This document shows, one piece after another, positions 24,040 through 38,100 of a DNA stretch of 64,000 nt (position 1 is its first letter; each line of letters opens with the position of its first letter). Origin of the DNA: Sambucus nigra (taxonomy: Eukaryota > Streptophyta > Magnoliopsida > Dipsacales > Adoxaceae); NCBI GenBank assembly GCA_949130495.1, contig OX422210.1:632094585-632158584 (forward strand), written 5' to 3'. The translations under genes and the position numbers were made by a program. The notes beneath the pieces are model-generated. The model saw only the letters and a list, made by a program, of their open reading frames with translations, had not been told where the DNA came from and did no database searches.

Positions 24040-24417
24040 GTTATACCTGCGGTTAATAACTCTGGATATTGCTCTTGCATATCATCCTTCCGCTCCCAAG
24101 TAGACTCGTCCGCACTGTGGTGTCTCCACTGCACTCGGACTAAGGGCACCACTTTAGATCGCAACTTTTACTCACCACGATCCAGAATAGCCACGGGTCT
24201 CTTCTCATACTAGACATCTGGCTATAAATCAATCTCCTCAAGTGGAACGTGCCAGAAGGCCCTCTCGCACCTCCTGTATTTCTTTAGTGATGCCACATGG
24301 CGATGCCACATGGAACACGTCGTGTATCCTCTGAAGATTCTCCGAAAAACCCAATCTATATGCCAATGGTCCCACTCTCTCAATTATAGGTAAGGGCCCC
24401 ACATATCTCAGTGCAAG
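24040..24417 (-). pseudogene. Element A integrase C-terminus and chromodomain-like end
   Basis: Minus-strand continuation of the integrase from 45142. LALRYVGPLPIIERVG, YRLGF and IHDVFHV are readable, then stops at about 24220, 24209 and 24162, and a final KLRSKVVPLVRVQWRHH ... STWERKDDM ... PEL segment. That last block is the chromodomain-like tail of Tekay elements and matches the end of element B's integrase. Bases 24413-24417 (GCAAG) are the target duplicated by element C. An open frame crossing 24418 is an artificial fusion with C's LTR. Confidence 0.88.
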
Positions 24418-27075
24418 TGATAACTTTGGTTCTTGTGTGTAGACGTTGTTTGAAGCCAAGTCAATCAAAATCCTGGATTACCTACAAAATATAATAATCA
24501 AAAGGGTAAAGCGATAAGTAAGGATGTCAATCCACATCAAGGGGGTAAGCTATAGACAAACTCAATTGTAATTCAATTTTTATTTTATTTTTGGAATTTT
24601 CTTTTTCTAATTTTTTAAGCTTTTTCAATATTAAAACAATTTTTAGGAATGATGGATAAATAACACCAACTAAATCAAAGATGTAAAGAATTAACTAAAA
24701 AGTGACTAAAAATAATTAACTAAGTCTAACACTAAAATAAGAGAATAAGTGAGGAATCAAATGTGAGAACAATCAAGGAATGGGATTACACCACAAATTT
24801 TAGCTATTCTAACTAATTAATTTAATTATTTGAATCCTCCCAAATTAATATCAAAATTACAAACCAACTCTCATTGAAAATATAATTTTAGTAGTAACCT
24901 TTTAGAAAATAGACCTACACTCCTTTTAATTAATCACCTGCTAGGATCGATCGATTAAAATTTATGAAAATCTTAGAAAATAAATTTAGAGTTGAAATTC
25001 AAGTAATAATACCCCACTTAAGAAACTCATATCTCTAGTTCGAATCTAAAATGGGTATTACAACTAGAATTTCGATTTTCTCTCAAAAATCATTTACCCT
25101 CTCTCGAGGCGTAAATCAAAGGGTGAGGGATTAAAATTAACATTCAAAGAGAATTTTCAAGTAATCAAACTAATTAAATTAAAATAACATCAAATAAGGA
25201 TTCCCCCCACCCCTTGAAAGGGTATCTAGCCTAACATGATTTTAAACATGATGAACAAATAATCAAGGCTATAAGAAAAATATTCAAACAAGTCTCCTTG
25301 ATTTGCAAAATTGGACTCTAATCCTCCATTCAAATTGAGCAACATCCATTCAAATTGAGCTTTCCACAATATTCAATTACATACAAACACTCATTTGAAT
25401 CACTCAACAATTAATTTCTCACAATTCTCTAAAAAAACTAAAAACTATTTACAAAAATAGTTTCCTAATTTATTTTCTAATCTAACCTATCTCTCTCCAG
25501 AATTTTCTCTCTCGCTATTTACCTTCCTTTTACAAATGGACTTGAGGTCTTCTATTTATACATGGAAAACATGGAGCTAGGGGCTAATTTAGGTAATTGG
25601 GAGTGCACATGTGCATGGCAAAAATGTGAGGTAAGGAAGGTATATGGGTGAGGGAATTGGGTGATAAAATCTGATATGGTTATGGGGTATTTTGGGTATA
25701 AGGGTAAAATGAGTTAGTTGAGGGTATATTGGGTAAAGAGGAATTAAGTGGGTGGAGTTGGTTTATTAAGCATGTGGGATTTTGACTTGGTCTTTGTTTT
25801 CTTGTTTGGTTTATTTGGTTTGTTATTTTTTTGGCAGGTAGAAGTTGTGGCTTTTGGAAATGGGTTGAAATGGGTATAGGGTGAGGGAATTGTGGTGTAG
25901 CTGGGTCGAGCAGGTCTAGGGTTTTTCGGGCATGTGCGAGTCGCCAGCGACGGGTATGGATCGTGGGGATGGAGTTGGGTCGGAGTGGAGGCATGGAAGG
26001 AGACGGGTCTCTGTTTTGGAAGGGGTTGCATCATTGGGTTATAGCTGGTGGTATAAGGGGGTCGGTTTTTGGTCCGGGTTTTCGATCTCGATTCAAGGGC
26101 TAAAAGGATTTCAGATCAAGCTTTGTGGCGGGTTGGTGGGAGTTATACTCGGGTTAGAGGTTGAGGACATGGGTATGGGGGACACGACTATGGTGGTCGT
26201 CAGATTTTGGGATGAGGCAGGTGGGTTGTTTGGTTATATGGGTTCTGGAGGATATGGGTTTGAGGTAGTTAATGGAGTTTCTGTGAGAGGAGAGAGAAAG
26301 GGTATTAGTGTGAGGTTGAAGAAGAAGGGTGTGTGGTTTGGTGTGGTAGGGTGTAAAAGAGTAGGTGGGGGTGAGGTTTTTTTTAGGTGTGTCTGATAAG
26401 TGTATAGGTTTAGGGTGTGTATTTAATTTGTGACCCTAAAAATAACAACTAAAAAAATAAAAAATAAAACTAACAAAATAATAAAAATAATAAAATCAAA
26501 CTAAACTAATTAAAAAATCTATTAAAACTAAAATAAAATTTCCTAACCTACAAATTAATAAAGACTCAAAATAAAAAGAAATGAAAAAATTAAAATTAAA
26601 AATCAATTAAAATTAAAATTTTAAATCTTAAAAAAATGTAAAATCTAATAAAACTTAAAAAATAAATAAATTCCTAAAAAAAAAATAATCCTAATAAAAT
26701 AAAAATAAAACAAAATGAAAATACACTAATTAAAAAGAAATATAAAAATAGAGAATAAAACCTAGAAAATTCTAAATAAATCTAAAATAAACCCTAAAAA
26801 TAAAACGACTCAAACTAAAAATCTAAGAAAAATATAAACGGCACAAACTAAACACACACGGGGTTCGGGGTAGGTTTAGGCTAGGGTAAAGTTACGGGAG
26901 TGGAAAATTAGCTCCATTTTAATTGTAAATTGACTCGAAATATAGATTTTGACACCGTAACTGCAATTAAGCCTGCACATTGAACATTTACGCGCATAAG
27001 ACCATTATTGTCGAGAATTAGCAACTAAAATGCTTATATTCGGAGTATAAAATGTACACTTTTGGGTGCTTATCA
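24418..27075 (-). repeat. 3' LTR of element C
   Basis: 2658 bp, plus-strand TGATAACTTT to GCTTATCA. It aligns with 42419-45136 with many substitutions and indels, so it is old. It includes an AT-only stretch near 26430-26840. Open frames in it (25932-26396 plus, 25680-25994 minus) recur in the other LTR but have no known domain. Confidence 0.88.
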
Positions 27076-27090
27076 CACCACCCCCAAACA
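27076..27090 (-). promoter_or_regulatory. Polypurine tract of element C
   Basis: Minus-strand GTTTGGGGGTGGTG directly precedes the LTR start TGATAAGCACC. Three further copies of the core lie inside C near 39191, 39394 and 39493. Confidence 0.8.
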
Positions 27091-27779
27091 GAGCGTTGCT
27101 AGTCCTCGAGCAATAAGATAAAGAGAAAGAGAAAGATAAGAAACCAAAAGTGTACCACTTTCGCGGACACTTGCGATTGCACTTAGCATGTGCAACAAGC
27201 CTTTAAACCTATAGGTTGTCCTACAGGATGAGTTATGTCTCGTGAGGGTTTGCAGGGAATATACCTACAAAATTCTTATATGCAAAAATTTATTGATAGG
27301 CAGTCAATCTCTTATTAGACATAGAATAGTCGCATAATCCATCATATGAGATAAATATTTTGAGAAATACAAGCTAGAATTGTAAAAATATTTAGCTATG
27401 TGAATACAAAAGACACATCCTTCCTATAACTCAACGTGTGTAGTGTGAATTCGTCAAAAATGGGTCAAGTATCATAAGAGTAATTCCTAGATTGCCTTTT
27501 CGGAATCAACACTTCAACTTCAAATCTCACGGATATATCTCTCTCAAACAAACTCTAGAGATTAGGGTCAGTGTATCGCTCTTGTGTGAGGAGGTGAGTA
27601 AATGTAAGCAAGTTCAAACGTCTCACACACATATAAGAAAGAAAGAACATTTAGAAGGAAAATTGATCTCATGAAAGAATGATAATCACTATAGTGAGAA
27701 CGTCGAGTTATTCACCACGTTGACTTTCATTTGCCCGAACACCTAGGGGAAATATGGATGTATATGGGTGAGGGAAAAT
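27091..27779 (-). other. Element C internal sequence left of element D
   Basis: Non-coding. Continues at 38197 after element D is removed. Bases AAAAT at 27775-27779 are the left duplication of D. Confidence 0.6.
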
Positions 27780-30762
27780 TGTAATACCCCGTATTTTTAT
27801 GGCTTTTAAATTTAGGGATTTATTAAATTTAATTGAAATAAATTAATTTAATATTAATTCGAAAATTTGTTTTGAATATTTACTAGCGTGACGAGAGTTA
27901 GTAATTATTGGAAATTTGTTGATTTGTTAAATATTACTTATTGAGTAAAGTAATAGGTAGAATTGAATTCGTTAAAAATGGTCATGAGTGAATAAAATGG
28001 TAATTATGGAAATTAAGTCGGGACGCGCCTATGTCGTATCAGGACTAAATTATTATTATTAAAAGTGAATAAATTATAATCCGCCCGTATGGTCATTTCG
28101 AGTGCGCCAAAGTGTCCGTAAGAGCCGAGATAGTCAGAAAAGTATACCCGGGGGTTTAGTTTGGGTCTCAGGGCGTTTTTAGGCCTAATTGACATCCCAG
28201 AAGGGTATATGAGATATTTTGTATTTTTGGGAAATTAAACCCACGAATTTCCTTAGCTTATATCAGCCATTAGGAGTTGTCTTCTAGGGTTATGAATCAC
28301 AAAACCTTAGAACGACCATTAGAAAAGAATGTGGAGAGCTTTTCGAGCAATCCAAGGCCAAAGACTCACCCGTTAGCATCGCCACCACCACCGAAACGTA
28401 GATCGCGCAACGAGGAATGCAACCATACCTCTTTCATCCACAAATCAGAAACTCAAATTCCAGGAAAGTATCTATCTTGCTTTATTTTTAGTTATTGTTT
28501 CAATCATGTTAGTCGGGTTGTTAAGAACATGTTTCATGGAAGAATTTAATACCTTAGAGACTTAAAATCACATGTTGTAGAGGAAGTAGATATACTTTGG
28601 AAATCTCAATCACATGTAAAGGATTAACCACAAATTTGTATGGATTTAGAAGCAAGAAATCTGGAAAAGAATTTGAAGAACGGAAATTAAAAGAAAAATT
28701 AGGCTTCTTGAAGATTATGTCAATTTTACCCCATTAAATCGTTATACTTGAGGAATTCGGACATATTTTACGTAGAAAATCATCTAGTTAGGTATATAAT
28801 ACTAGTAGTGATGTTGTTTGGGAGTTTGGGGATCGTTAATGGAGATTTGGTTGAGGTTGGAGAGGCAAACCCGTAACTTGGACAATGGCAGAATTCGTCA
28901 TAACTGATTGATCGATCGATCGACCCCCTTTCCTCGATCGATCGATCCCTCCGGGAAAAGTGCATATTTTTCTCCTTTTTGTTTAATCCGGTTAAAATAC
29001 GTAGGGAGCCTTGATTATTATTTATGGAGTATAATGGGTTATGAAGAGGACCAGTAGGGTCTAAGTAGACTCCGTTGAGTGAGAGTTAATATATGATGGA
29101 ATTGTGGGATAAGAGGGAGTTTGTTACACTTTAGAAATTGTGCGTACGTTCCCTAAATAATTTAAAGACTCGTGAAAGACTTAGACCAGAAGGTTAGATA
29201 GGGTGTACCTACTGAGATTAAATTTAGTAAGAGAGTACTTAGAGAGATGAGAAGTAAGTATGCAATGATTTCAATTAAGAATAAAAGATATAAATCCTTT
29301 CGGTGAGGTAATAGGGTAAAAATTGTACAATGTGCGGTTAATAACTATTATCATTGGGTCGTGTGAGAAACTAATTGGAAAAATGAATATATTGATATAT
29401 GTGACTGAATGCATGTTTATATATTTATATTATGCTTGTGTATAATCATACTAGATCTACTTGCTATCACGGAGGTTACCGTGCCAGGACAGTCTCATCT
29501 CGATGGGACCTTTATGGGGGATATTGACTTAGAACATACAATTCCTTGGTACAGGCTATCTGAATGATAGTCAGACGGTCCTAAGAGACGTGACAGGTAT
29601 GTGCTGACCTCTTAGTGACTTGGAACTATGCTTCGCCTCCATTTGTATGTGTTTTGTGTTAATAAAGTTTGAGAGTGATTCCGAACTAGTATTTTCCTTA
29701 GTACGAGTGATACGGAGACTTGATAGCAGAGTATGCCAGCACCATAGATTTTATGTGGGGTGCCATTAATATATATATTATATGCGTGACCAATATATAT
29801 ACATATATCTATATGGTAACTTTCTACTGAGCGTATAAGTAGTTAAGAAATGAATAAATGTTTCAACTTTCTTATAAGTGTTCGGGAATTTTATAACGGT
29901 ACTGATTTGTTCTAAATTGCGTAAGAAATCTTGAAGAGATTAATTTTCTAAACTAAATATCATAACCTTGTGATTTCTCGAGATAAAAATTTATGGAGAA
30001 TAAGTGAGATAGACTTATGAGGTTTAGTAGTACGATAGGCGTGCACACTAGACGAGAGGTGAGAATTCTCAAGAGAGTGTCGCATACTAACATGGTTGTT
30101 GCATTAGCAGGTAAGAATTTTAAATACTTGCTAAACTATTTTTAAAACTGTTTTACACTCGGGCTCTGACTCGTTTCCTGTCTTTTCTCTTTCTTGTATA
30201 TATATGTATATGTATTACAGGTGCCCAGCCACAGGGGCGTCATGCATAGGTTCTTTGGATTGGACGCGCTGCAGCATATGTGGGAGTTGCAGGCCTTTGT
30301 TTTAGACGACCTCTTCATTGATTCAGTTCCTGTTTTAGTTCTTCATAGTTAGGGCATGTGTCGCTGGTTTCCTTATTCAGTTTGGATATGTCATAGATCT
30401 ATGCTTATTTGTATTTTCAGTATTCAGTACTCCTTGGGAGTTAGCTATTGTCAGGATGGTTTCATTTATAGTTTTAAACTGGTTTGGGTTATCTAGATGG
30501 TCTTAATTCTTGTGTATTATTGCCATCCTTAGTATTTATGTGATTCTTAAACTGTTGGTTATTAAAAAGGTTTTCATATTTGGATTTAATATAATGGAAA
30601 TGAAGTTTTAAATTGTTTTGACACTTAGCTTAATTATTTAGGGTGTTGAAATTGGTAAATTTTATTTTGCGACAGTGATGCTAAGAATGAACCAACTATT
30701 TACCTTGATTTTAATTTAATAAAGGACTGGTCGCCCGGTATTTAATTAGGTGGGGTGTCACA
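27780..30762 (+). repeat. 5' LTR of element D
   Basis: 2983 bp. Shares its whole length with 35165-38196. Contains GATCGATCGATC (28910-28921) and CTCGATCGATCGATCC (28933-28947). Open frames inside are not genes. Confidence 0.93.
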
Positions 30763-30764
30763 GG

Positions 30765-30779
30765 TGGTATCAGAGCATA
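30765..30779 (+). promoter_or_regulatory. PBS of element D (tRNA-iMet type)
   Basis: TGGTATCAGAGCATA two bases after the LTR. The first 12 bases match the 3' end complement of initiator tRNA-Met. Confidence 0.92.
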
Positions 30780-33700
30780 AAGTTCTAGTGTCCTTAGGAT
30801 CTGTGCGGCTTATTATGCTTCCAGCGTTACTTTGTTTGATATAGAGCCCTATGTTTAGGATTATTGATTTCTACGGTGAGATTTCGTTCTCCTACTATAA
30901 CGTGTGTACATTAGTGAATCTTAGTTGCATTTGTGCGTGTTCGAACAATGAAATATGGCAGGCAAGGTCCGTTGGGCAGACAACAGGAGGCATGGCTTAG
31001 TTGAGGTTGTAGAGTATATTCGAGGATGGTGACCGTAGTTAAGTTCAACCCTATTATGGCACGATAAGCTAGGACTCTAAAGATGGATAAGGTGCAGCCT
31101 ATGATTTCCAAGTACTGCTAGAGTCGAAAGAGGTGCAAGAGTAGAATCACCCAACGTGGTACGATGGGAAAAAGTCAGACGAAACATTGAAGATAACTGT
31201 TAGTGGAAATTCTAGAAATGCGAAAATTGTGTGTGTTAACCAAAGGAGGTAAAATATCTAAAGGTTTGGACGTATGACGAAGTGTGGCTAACTGAAAGTG
31301 AAAATTTGGAGTAAAATTTCTCTGGGCTTGTCGGAACGAAGTTATAATGGTAGCAGTCAGCCACCACTTTTAGAAGTGGAATGCTATGCCTATAGAAGAA
31401 TCTTAGGTACAGTTTGACTGCATGTTCCTTCATCAGATGTTCAGGATAAGAAGTGAATGTTGTTCTGAACTCAACACAGGAGGACCTGACAGAGGTCCAT
31501 TTATGAATATGAATCTAATCCATTAACGAATCTTGTATCGGAGGATGTAGATACAAATGGAGGAGAGGAATCCAAGTGGGAGATCGACTCATAAAAATAG
31601 TTAATAACACTTAAAAGGGAATTCTACTGGACGGTCGATTCAGAGGTTGTTAATGTCGTGCTTTGACAATGGAGATAATAATGCTTCTTTGTGTGGGAAG
31701 CTAAAAGAATCAAAGAATTCAGTCAAGAATAAGACTGGATGCAACGGTGGTAGTGTATCACCACAAGGGGGTGTGGATACACATCAGGGGACCCATTTAA
31801 ACGATTCGGATAACTGAATTCTTACCACGCGATGGTGAATTCAGTAAGGACTAATGTAGCCAGTAGCATGTTCTTTAGGTCCACCAAGGCTAAGGGAACA
31901 ATGGGGGTAACCATCAGGAATCGAGACTACAAAAGTCTGAGAGAAGGACAATCCTAATATAGTTAGTATGACAGGTCATAAGTGGATTATGTGTTGAGGT
32001 ATTTTGTGGAGAGTGAAATCACACGCGCTAAATTTTTCCCGAAGAGAGTGTAGGGGACAAGAGTATGGTGCCTAATAAAGGACAATGATTAAAGTAGTTT
32101 TTGTCTTGGTTTGGACAGGCGTGTTACGTCCGGGGACCATTTGTGTAGTCAAGACGATTGGCAAGCTAGAAGTATGAGTTTTATCCTCGGAGGATGAGGT
32201 GTTTTTTATGTGACATGAGCGAGTCACTATATTTTGTTCATTACTAGATTAGCATGGGAGACGAGTTAGTGCGTATAACTATAACCGTTATTATTATGTT
32301 AATATTTTCCTTAGTGTAGCGGGATTATCCTTAGTGCTATCCGTGGAGGATGAATGGGTGTATTAATAGTGTTATATACTTTATTGAGATTACTCGTTTT
32401 AGTGATGTGATGTACGAGTAGGATATTGTATTGATTATAACTTTATAGTAATGGTTAGTACGATAGTAGGCAGTCATTGCAAGGCTATCGGAGTGGTTGA
32501 ATTATTGTATCATGTTTTGTTCTGGCGAGGCCTCACCTGCGAGAGGGTCAGACTCGCACTTATATTATCTATTCTAGAGACTTCGGAGGTGATAGTGGGC
32601 TCGAGATATTCGATCCCGATGTGTGTAGGGACTTTTTTGTTATGATTAAGTATGTATTGGGATTTTTGTTGAGAGAAAAGATTTAACTCATTATTATGTT
32701 TAGCGCTCAGGACTTGGTGATAGGAAGAGCGCATTGATATATCTATCCTTTGGAGACGTGGGAGTTAAGAGTTATACCCATATATTTTGGGACAGGATTT
32801 TGAGAATCCTGACTATATGTATTCGAGATTTATGGAATGTGATCACCACCAATACTGAACGATAGTGCAAGTGGCGAAATGATCTTTATTAAGAGAAATT
32901 ACGGGAGAAGATGTAACTTTTCTGTCAAGAGACAGAATAAAGGGGTATATGCTATGGACGGAGGGCCTAACGGATTTCGATAACCGATAATGCTAAGTAG
33001 TAATGTATTAGGGGGGTTCCTTATTTGGATTTCGCTTTGCGAGACATCCCACGCATGAAACTTAGCGTAAGGTTAGAAATGGGGAGATGTTTGGTCATTA
33101 GTCCATGAGTTCGGTGCCTCGATCGTAATAGCAGCAGGTAATTATAACTATAAGTTGGAAGATAAATTAAAATTTAACGCCGGTGGAGCCGGTTGTGTTG
33201 TAAGAAAGCATTAAAAGTTTTATCACCACGAGTTGAGGAGTGGAACGATGATAAAGAGAATTTTAAATTTTGATTTCTAGGAGTGATTGAGAATAGCCAA
33301 GTGTTGTAACCGCGTTCTGAGCACCAGGGAAATAAAGAGTTGGGATGATTTTTTTTAGCGTGGATTATCTAAGAAGAATTATTAATACAAGAGATAAGAC
33401 TTGTATTAATTTTAATGTATAGAACATTGGTGATTTATTTTAGTTGTTGTAATTATTCGAGAGAATTGTTGTAATTATTTGAAGAAATTTGAGATTAGTG
33501 GTTTCTCTTTTGTTTCTGTGGGATTTAGATGCTCTATACCGTGTATTTTGATGGATTTGAGTAAGTTTTATCAATGAGTAGCGCGCCGTTCGCTCTCTCC
33601 AGGCGGGCGGGGTGTTACAGAATGTGGACATCCTGGTTAGCTATTATTAGAATCGTCCAAGTTGAAGGGACGTGGAAATAGACGTGTGGAATATATGTTT

Positions 33701-35129
33701 GTGGGACTAGCATAACGAGGTGGAAGTGGTAGAGTGTATTAAGAGTCGCATGAAGAACGACAATCCATATATACATGTGCGATTAGAGTAGCACACCCGA
33801 ATTTGGTTGGAAGGCTGTGGGAAGCCATTTAAAAGGGGTATTCCTTGAGAAGGGTATAATTTAATTATTATGGAGAACACTCGGAGCGGAGTTTTAATTA
33901 GTCAAATGTGAGAGCGACTTGCGTATAAAAAGAGTGATGATGTTAGTATGGTATAAAAGGTCCAGAAGTGCACATCGTGGAGAAAAGTGCACGGGTCGGA
34001 ACTTTCGATATACGCCAAGGAAAGAAGGGGAGTATTAAGTGTCACTTAATGTGAGACATTTCAAGTAAAAGTCGATGTTTAGCGGGACATAGTGAGTATT
34101 CTCTGCATGCACCACTCATAGATAGAGATCGGTTGGAGTAAAAGGATCAACCAGAGAATTTTGTCGCTATCGATAATTCCTGTAATGGAAGAGGCCGATA
34201 AATTCGATAAAGTTTCTTAGATGGGTTGCCATCCTCAAGGCAAGATCAAGGGTTCATCCGAACATGTGGAATAAGTCTCCCAAGAAGGAAGTGATTGATA
34301 TTCCTTTGGGGTGATTTACAATATTAACTAGTGTGCCCCAGTCTTCCTTTGAAAGGAAGGATCGCGCCGGTACGTGGTCCTACACTGTATTATTTTCTGA
34401 ATCGGGATGAGATTTTTTAATCCCACCTTAAATATGGGATTCCAGGAAGTAGTAGGGATAACGTTTCATTTTGAGTAGGATGTATCACCTATAGCCGGGA
34501 AGTAGGCGCACGGTGATTAACGATTAGTGGAGCCACGTGAAGGTAATTTTGGAATCTTGGTGATCATTTCATTTCCACAACGGATATATCTAGAAAGTGA
34601 AGTATAGTATCGTAGGGTTCCATGGGAGCACTCGTACATATTTATTGTGAACAAGGTGCTTATTGAGGTTTTGGTGTGGAAAAATCTTAACTTTTCTCAT
34701 CTGAATGTTAAGAGATGGGTGGATAATAAGAATTTTGGATTGGTCGAGTTAGAGTCTAATGACTGTGGTGGAATTATCATGACGGTTTTAGGCGAACAAG
34801 AGTGGTCTGATGTTCGTATGGTTTGTCTCAGAATGGGAGTTTTGTATTGTGATAAATACGAGGAGTTGTCAGGTAGTGAGGTGCGACCTCCTAATGATAT
34901 TAATAATGGGAATTAATAATGTATAGGCATGTGTTATGCGAATGTTGTCGGATAGGAGCACAGTGTGGAGTGTCTTTAATGATAATGTTAAACAAACTTG
35001 CTGTGAGGCCGGGGCTATAGTGATTGAGCGGCTTACTATATAGATAGTTCGCGTACTGATAAGATATCCAGAATTGTTTTACCAGGTAGGCCTTATTTTC
35101 CCAATTTCGGGATGAAATTTTGTTATAAG

Positions 35130-35130
<1 letters not shown>
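30780..35130 (+). other. Element D internal region, no recognisable coding sequence
   Basis: The first 130 bp (GTTCTAGTGTCC onward) match the leader of element B at 53262-53390. After that no gag, protease, RT or integrase motif is seen in any frame; the longest plus frame is 89 codons (34647-34916) with no known domain. A 315-bp stretch at 33305-33619 starts TGTAAC and ends GTTACA and could be a small inserted solo LTR, but without a matching TSD. The last 30 bp before the G run (TTTCGGGATGAAATTTTGTT) resemble the same place in element B. Confidence 0.65.
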
Positions 35131-35161
<31 letters not shown>

Positions 35162-35164
35162 GTA
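35131..35164 (+). promoter_or_regulatory. Polypurine tract of element D, expanded to 30 G
   Basis: Thirty consecutive G followed by AGTA and the LTR start. Element B has GGGGGGAAGTA at the same place. A real expansion or a sequencing artefact. Confidence 0.85.
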
Positions 35165-38100
35165 TGTAATACCCCGTATTTTTATGGTTATTAAATTTAG
35201 GGATTTATTAAATTTAATTGAAATAAATTAATTTAATATTAATCCGAAAATTTGTTTTAAATATTTATTAGCATGACGAGAGTTAGTAATTATTGGAAAT
35301 TTGTTGATTTGTTAAATATTACTTATTGAGTAAAGTAATATGTAGAATTAAATTTGTTAAAAATTATCACGAGTGAATAAAATGGCAATTATGGAAATTA
35401 AGTCGGGACGTGCCTGTGTCGTGTCAGGACTAAATTATTATTATTAAAAGTGAATAAATTATAAGCCACCCGTATGGTCATTTCGAGCGGGCCAAAGTGT
35501 CCGGAAGTGTCGAGATAGTCAGAAAAGTATACCCGGGGGTTTAGTTTGGGTCTCGGGGCGTTTTTAGGCCTAATTGACATCCCGAGAGGGTATATTAGAC
35601 ATTTTGTATTTTTTGGTAATTAAACCCAAGAATTTCCTTAGCTTATATCTGCCATTAAGAGTTGTCTTATAGGGTTATCAATCATAAAACCTTAGAACGA
35701 CCATTAGAGAAGAAGGTGGCGAGCTTTCCAAGCAATCCAAGGCCAAAGACTCACCCGTTAGCACCGCCACCACCACCAAAACGTAGATCGCGCGACGAGG
35801 AACGCAACCATACCTCTTTGTTCACAAATCAGAAACTCAAATTCCAGGAAAGTATCTATCTTGCTTTATTTTTAGTTAATGTTTCAATCATGTTAGTCTA
35901 GGGTTGTTAAGAACACGTTTCATGGAAGAATTTAGTACATTAGAGACTTAAAATCACATGTTGTAGAGGAAGTAGATATACTCTGGAAATCTCAATCACA
36001 TGTAGAGGATTAACCACGAATTTGTATGGATTTAGAAGCAAGAAATCTGGAAAAGAATTTGAAGAATGGAAATTAAAAGAAAAATTAGGGTTCTTGAAGA
36101 TTATGTCAATTTTACCCCAGTAAATCGTTATACTTGATGAATTCGGACATATTTTACGTAGAAAATCATGTAGTTAGGTATATAATACCAGTAGTGATGT
36201 TGTTTGGGAGTTTGGGGATCGTTAATGGAGATTTGGTTAAGGTTGGAGAGGTAAACCCGTAACTTGGACAATGGCAGAATTCGTCATAACTGCTTAATCG
36301 ATCGATCGACCAAGAACGTCGATCAATCGATGATCGATCGATCAACCCCCTTTCCTCGATCGATCGATCCCTCCTGAAAAAGTGCATATTTTTCTCCTTT
36401 TTGTTTAATCCGGTTAAAATACGTAAGAAGCCTTGATTATTATTTATGGAGTATAATGGGTTATGAAGAGGACCATTAGGGTATAATAAGACTCAGTTGA
36501 GTGAGAATTAATATATGATGGAATTGTGGGATAACAGGGAGTTTGGTTACACTTTAGAAATTATGCGTACGTTCCCTAAATAATTTAAAGACTCGTGAAA
36601 GACTTAGACCAGAAGGTTAGATAGGGTGTACCTACTGAGATTATATTTAGTAAGAGAGTAATTTGAGAGATGAGAAGTAAGTATGCAACGATTTCAACTA
36701 AGAATAAAAGCGATAAATCCTTTAGGTGAGGTAATTGGGTGAAAATTGTATAATGTGCGGTTAATAACTATTATCGTTGGGTCGTATGGGAACCTAATTG
36801 GAAAAAAGAGAATATTGATATATATATATGACTGAATGCATGTGTATATATTTATATTATTCTTGTGTATAATCATACCCGCGCTACTTGCTATCGCGGA
36901 GGTTATCGCGCTGGGACAGTCTTATCTCGATGGGATCTTTATGGGGGATATTTACTTGTACCCTAGAACATACGATTCCTTGGTACAAGGTATCTGAATG
37001 ATAGTCAGACGGTCCTAAGAGACGTGACGGGTATGTGCTGACCTCTTAGTGACTTGGAACTATGCTTCGCCTCCATTTCCATGTGTTTTGTGTTAATATA
37101 GTTCGAGAGTGATTTCGAACTAGTATTTCCCTTAGTACAAGTGATACGGGGACTTGATAACAGAGTATGCTAGCATCATAGATTTTATGTGGGGTGCCGT
37201 TAGTATATATAATATATGTGTGACTAATATATATACGTATATCTATATGGGAACTTTCTACTGAGCGTATAAGTAGTTAAGAAATGAATAAATGTTTCAA
37301 CTTTCTTATAAGTGTTCGGGAATTTTATAACGGTACTGATTTGTTCTAAATAGTGTAAGAAATCTTGAAGAGATTAATTTTCTAAACTAAATATCATAAC
37401 CATGTGCTTTCTCGAGATAAAACTTTATGGAGAATAAGTGAGATAGACTTATGAGGTTTAGTAGTACGGTAGGCGTGCACACTAGACGAGAGGTGAGAAT
37501 TCTCAAAAGAGTGTCGCATATTAACATGGTTGTTGCATTAGCAGGTAAGCATTTTAAATACTTGCTAAACTATTTTTAAAACTGTTTTACACTCGGGCTC
37601 TGACCCGTTTCCTGTCTTTTCTCTTTCTTGTATATATATGTATATGTATTATAGGTGCCCAGCCACAGGGGCGTCATGCATAGGGTCTTTGGATTGGACG
37701 TGCTGCAGCGTATGTGGGAGTTACAGGCCTTTGTTTTAGACGACCTCTTCATTGATTCAGTTCCTATTTTAGTTCTTCATAGTTAGGGCATGTGTCGCCC
37801 GTTTCCCTATTCAGTTTGGATATGTCATAGATCTATGTTTATTTGTATTTTCAGTATTCAGTACTCCTTGGGAGTTAACTATTGTCAGGATGGTTTCATT
37901 TATAGTTTTAAACTGGTTTGGGTTATCTAGATGGTCTTAATTCTTGTGTATTATTTCCATCCTTAGTATTTATGTGATTCTTAAACTGCTGGTTATTAAA
38001 AAGGTTTTCATATTTGGATTTAATATAATGGAAATGAAGTTTTAAATTATTTTGACACTTAGCTTAATTATTTAGGGTGTTGAAATTGGTAAATTTTATT

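Noticed and set aside
24238..24468. A 76-codon minus frame as a gene
   Set aside because: It starts inside the LTR of element C and runs across the junction at 24417/24418 into the integrase of element A; the first 17 codons are not pol.
25932..26396. A 154-codon plus frame, repeated as 44035-44445
   Set aside because: It lies antisense within the LTRs of element C; presence in both copies follows from LTR duplication, it differs in length and start, and it has no known domain.
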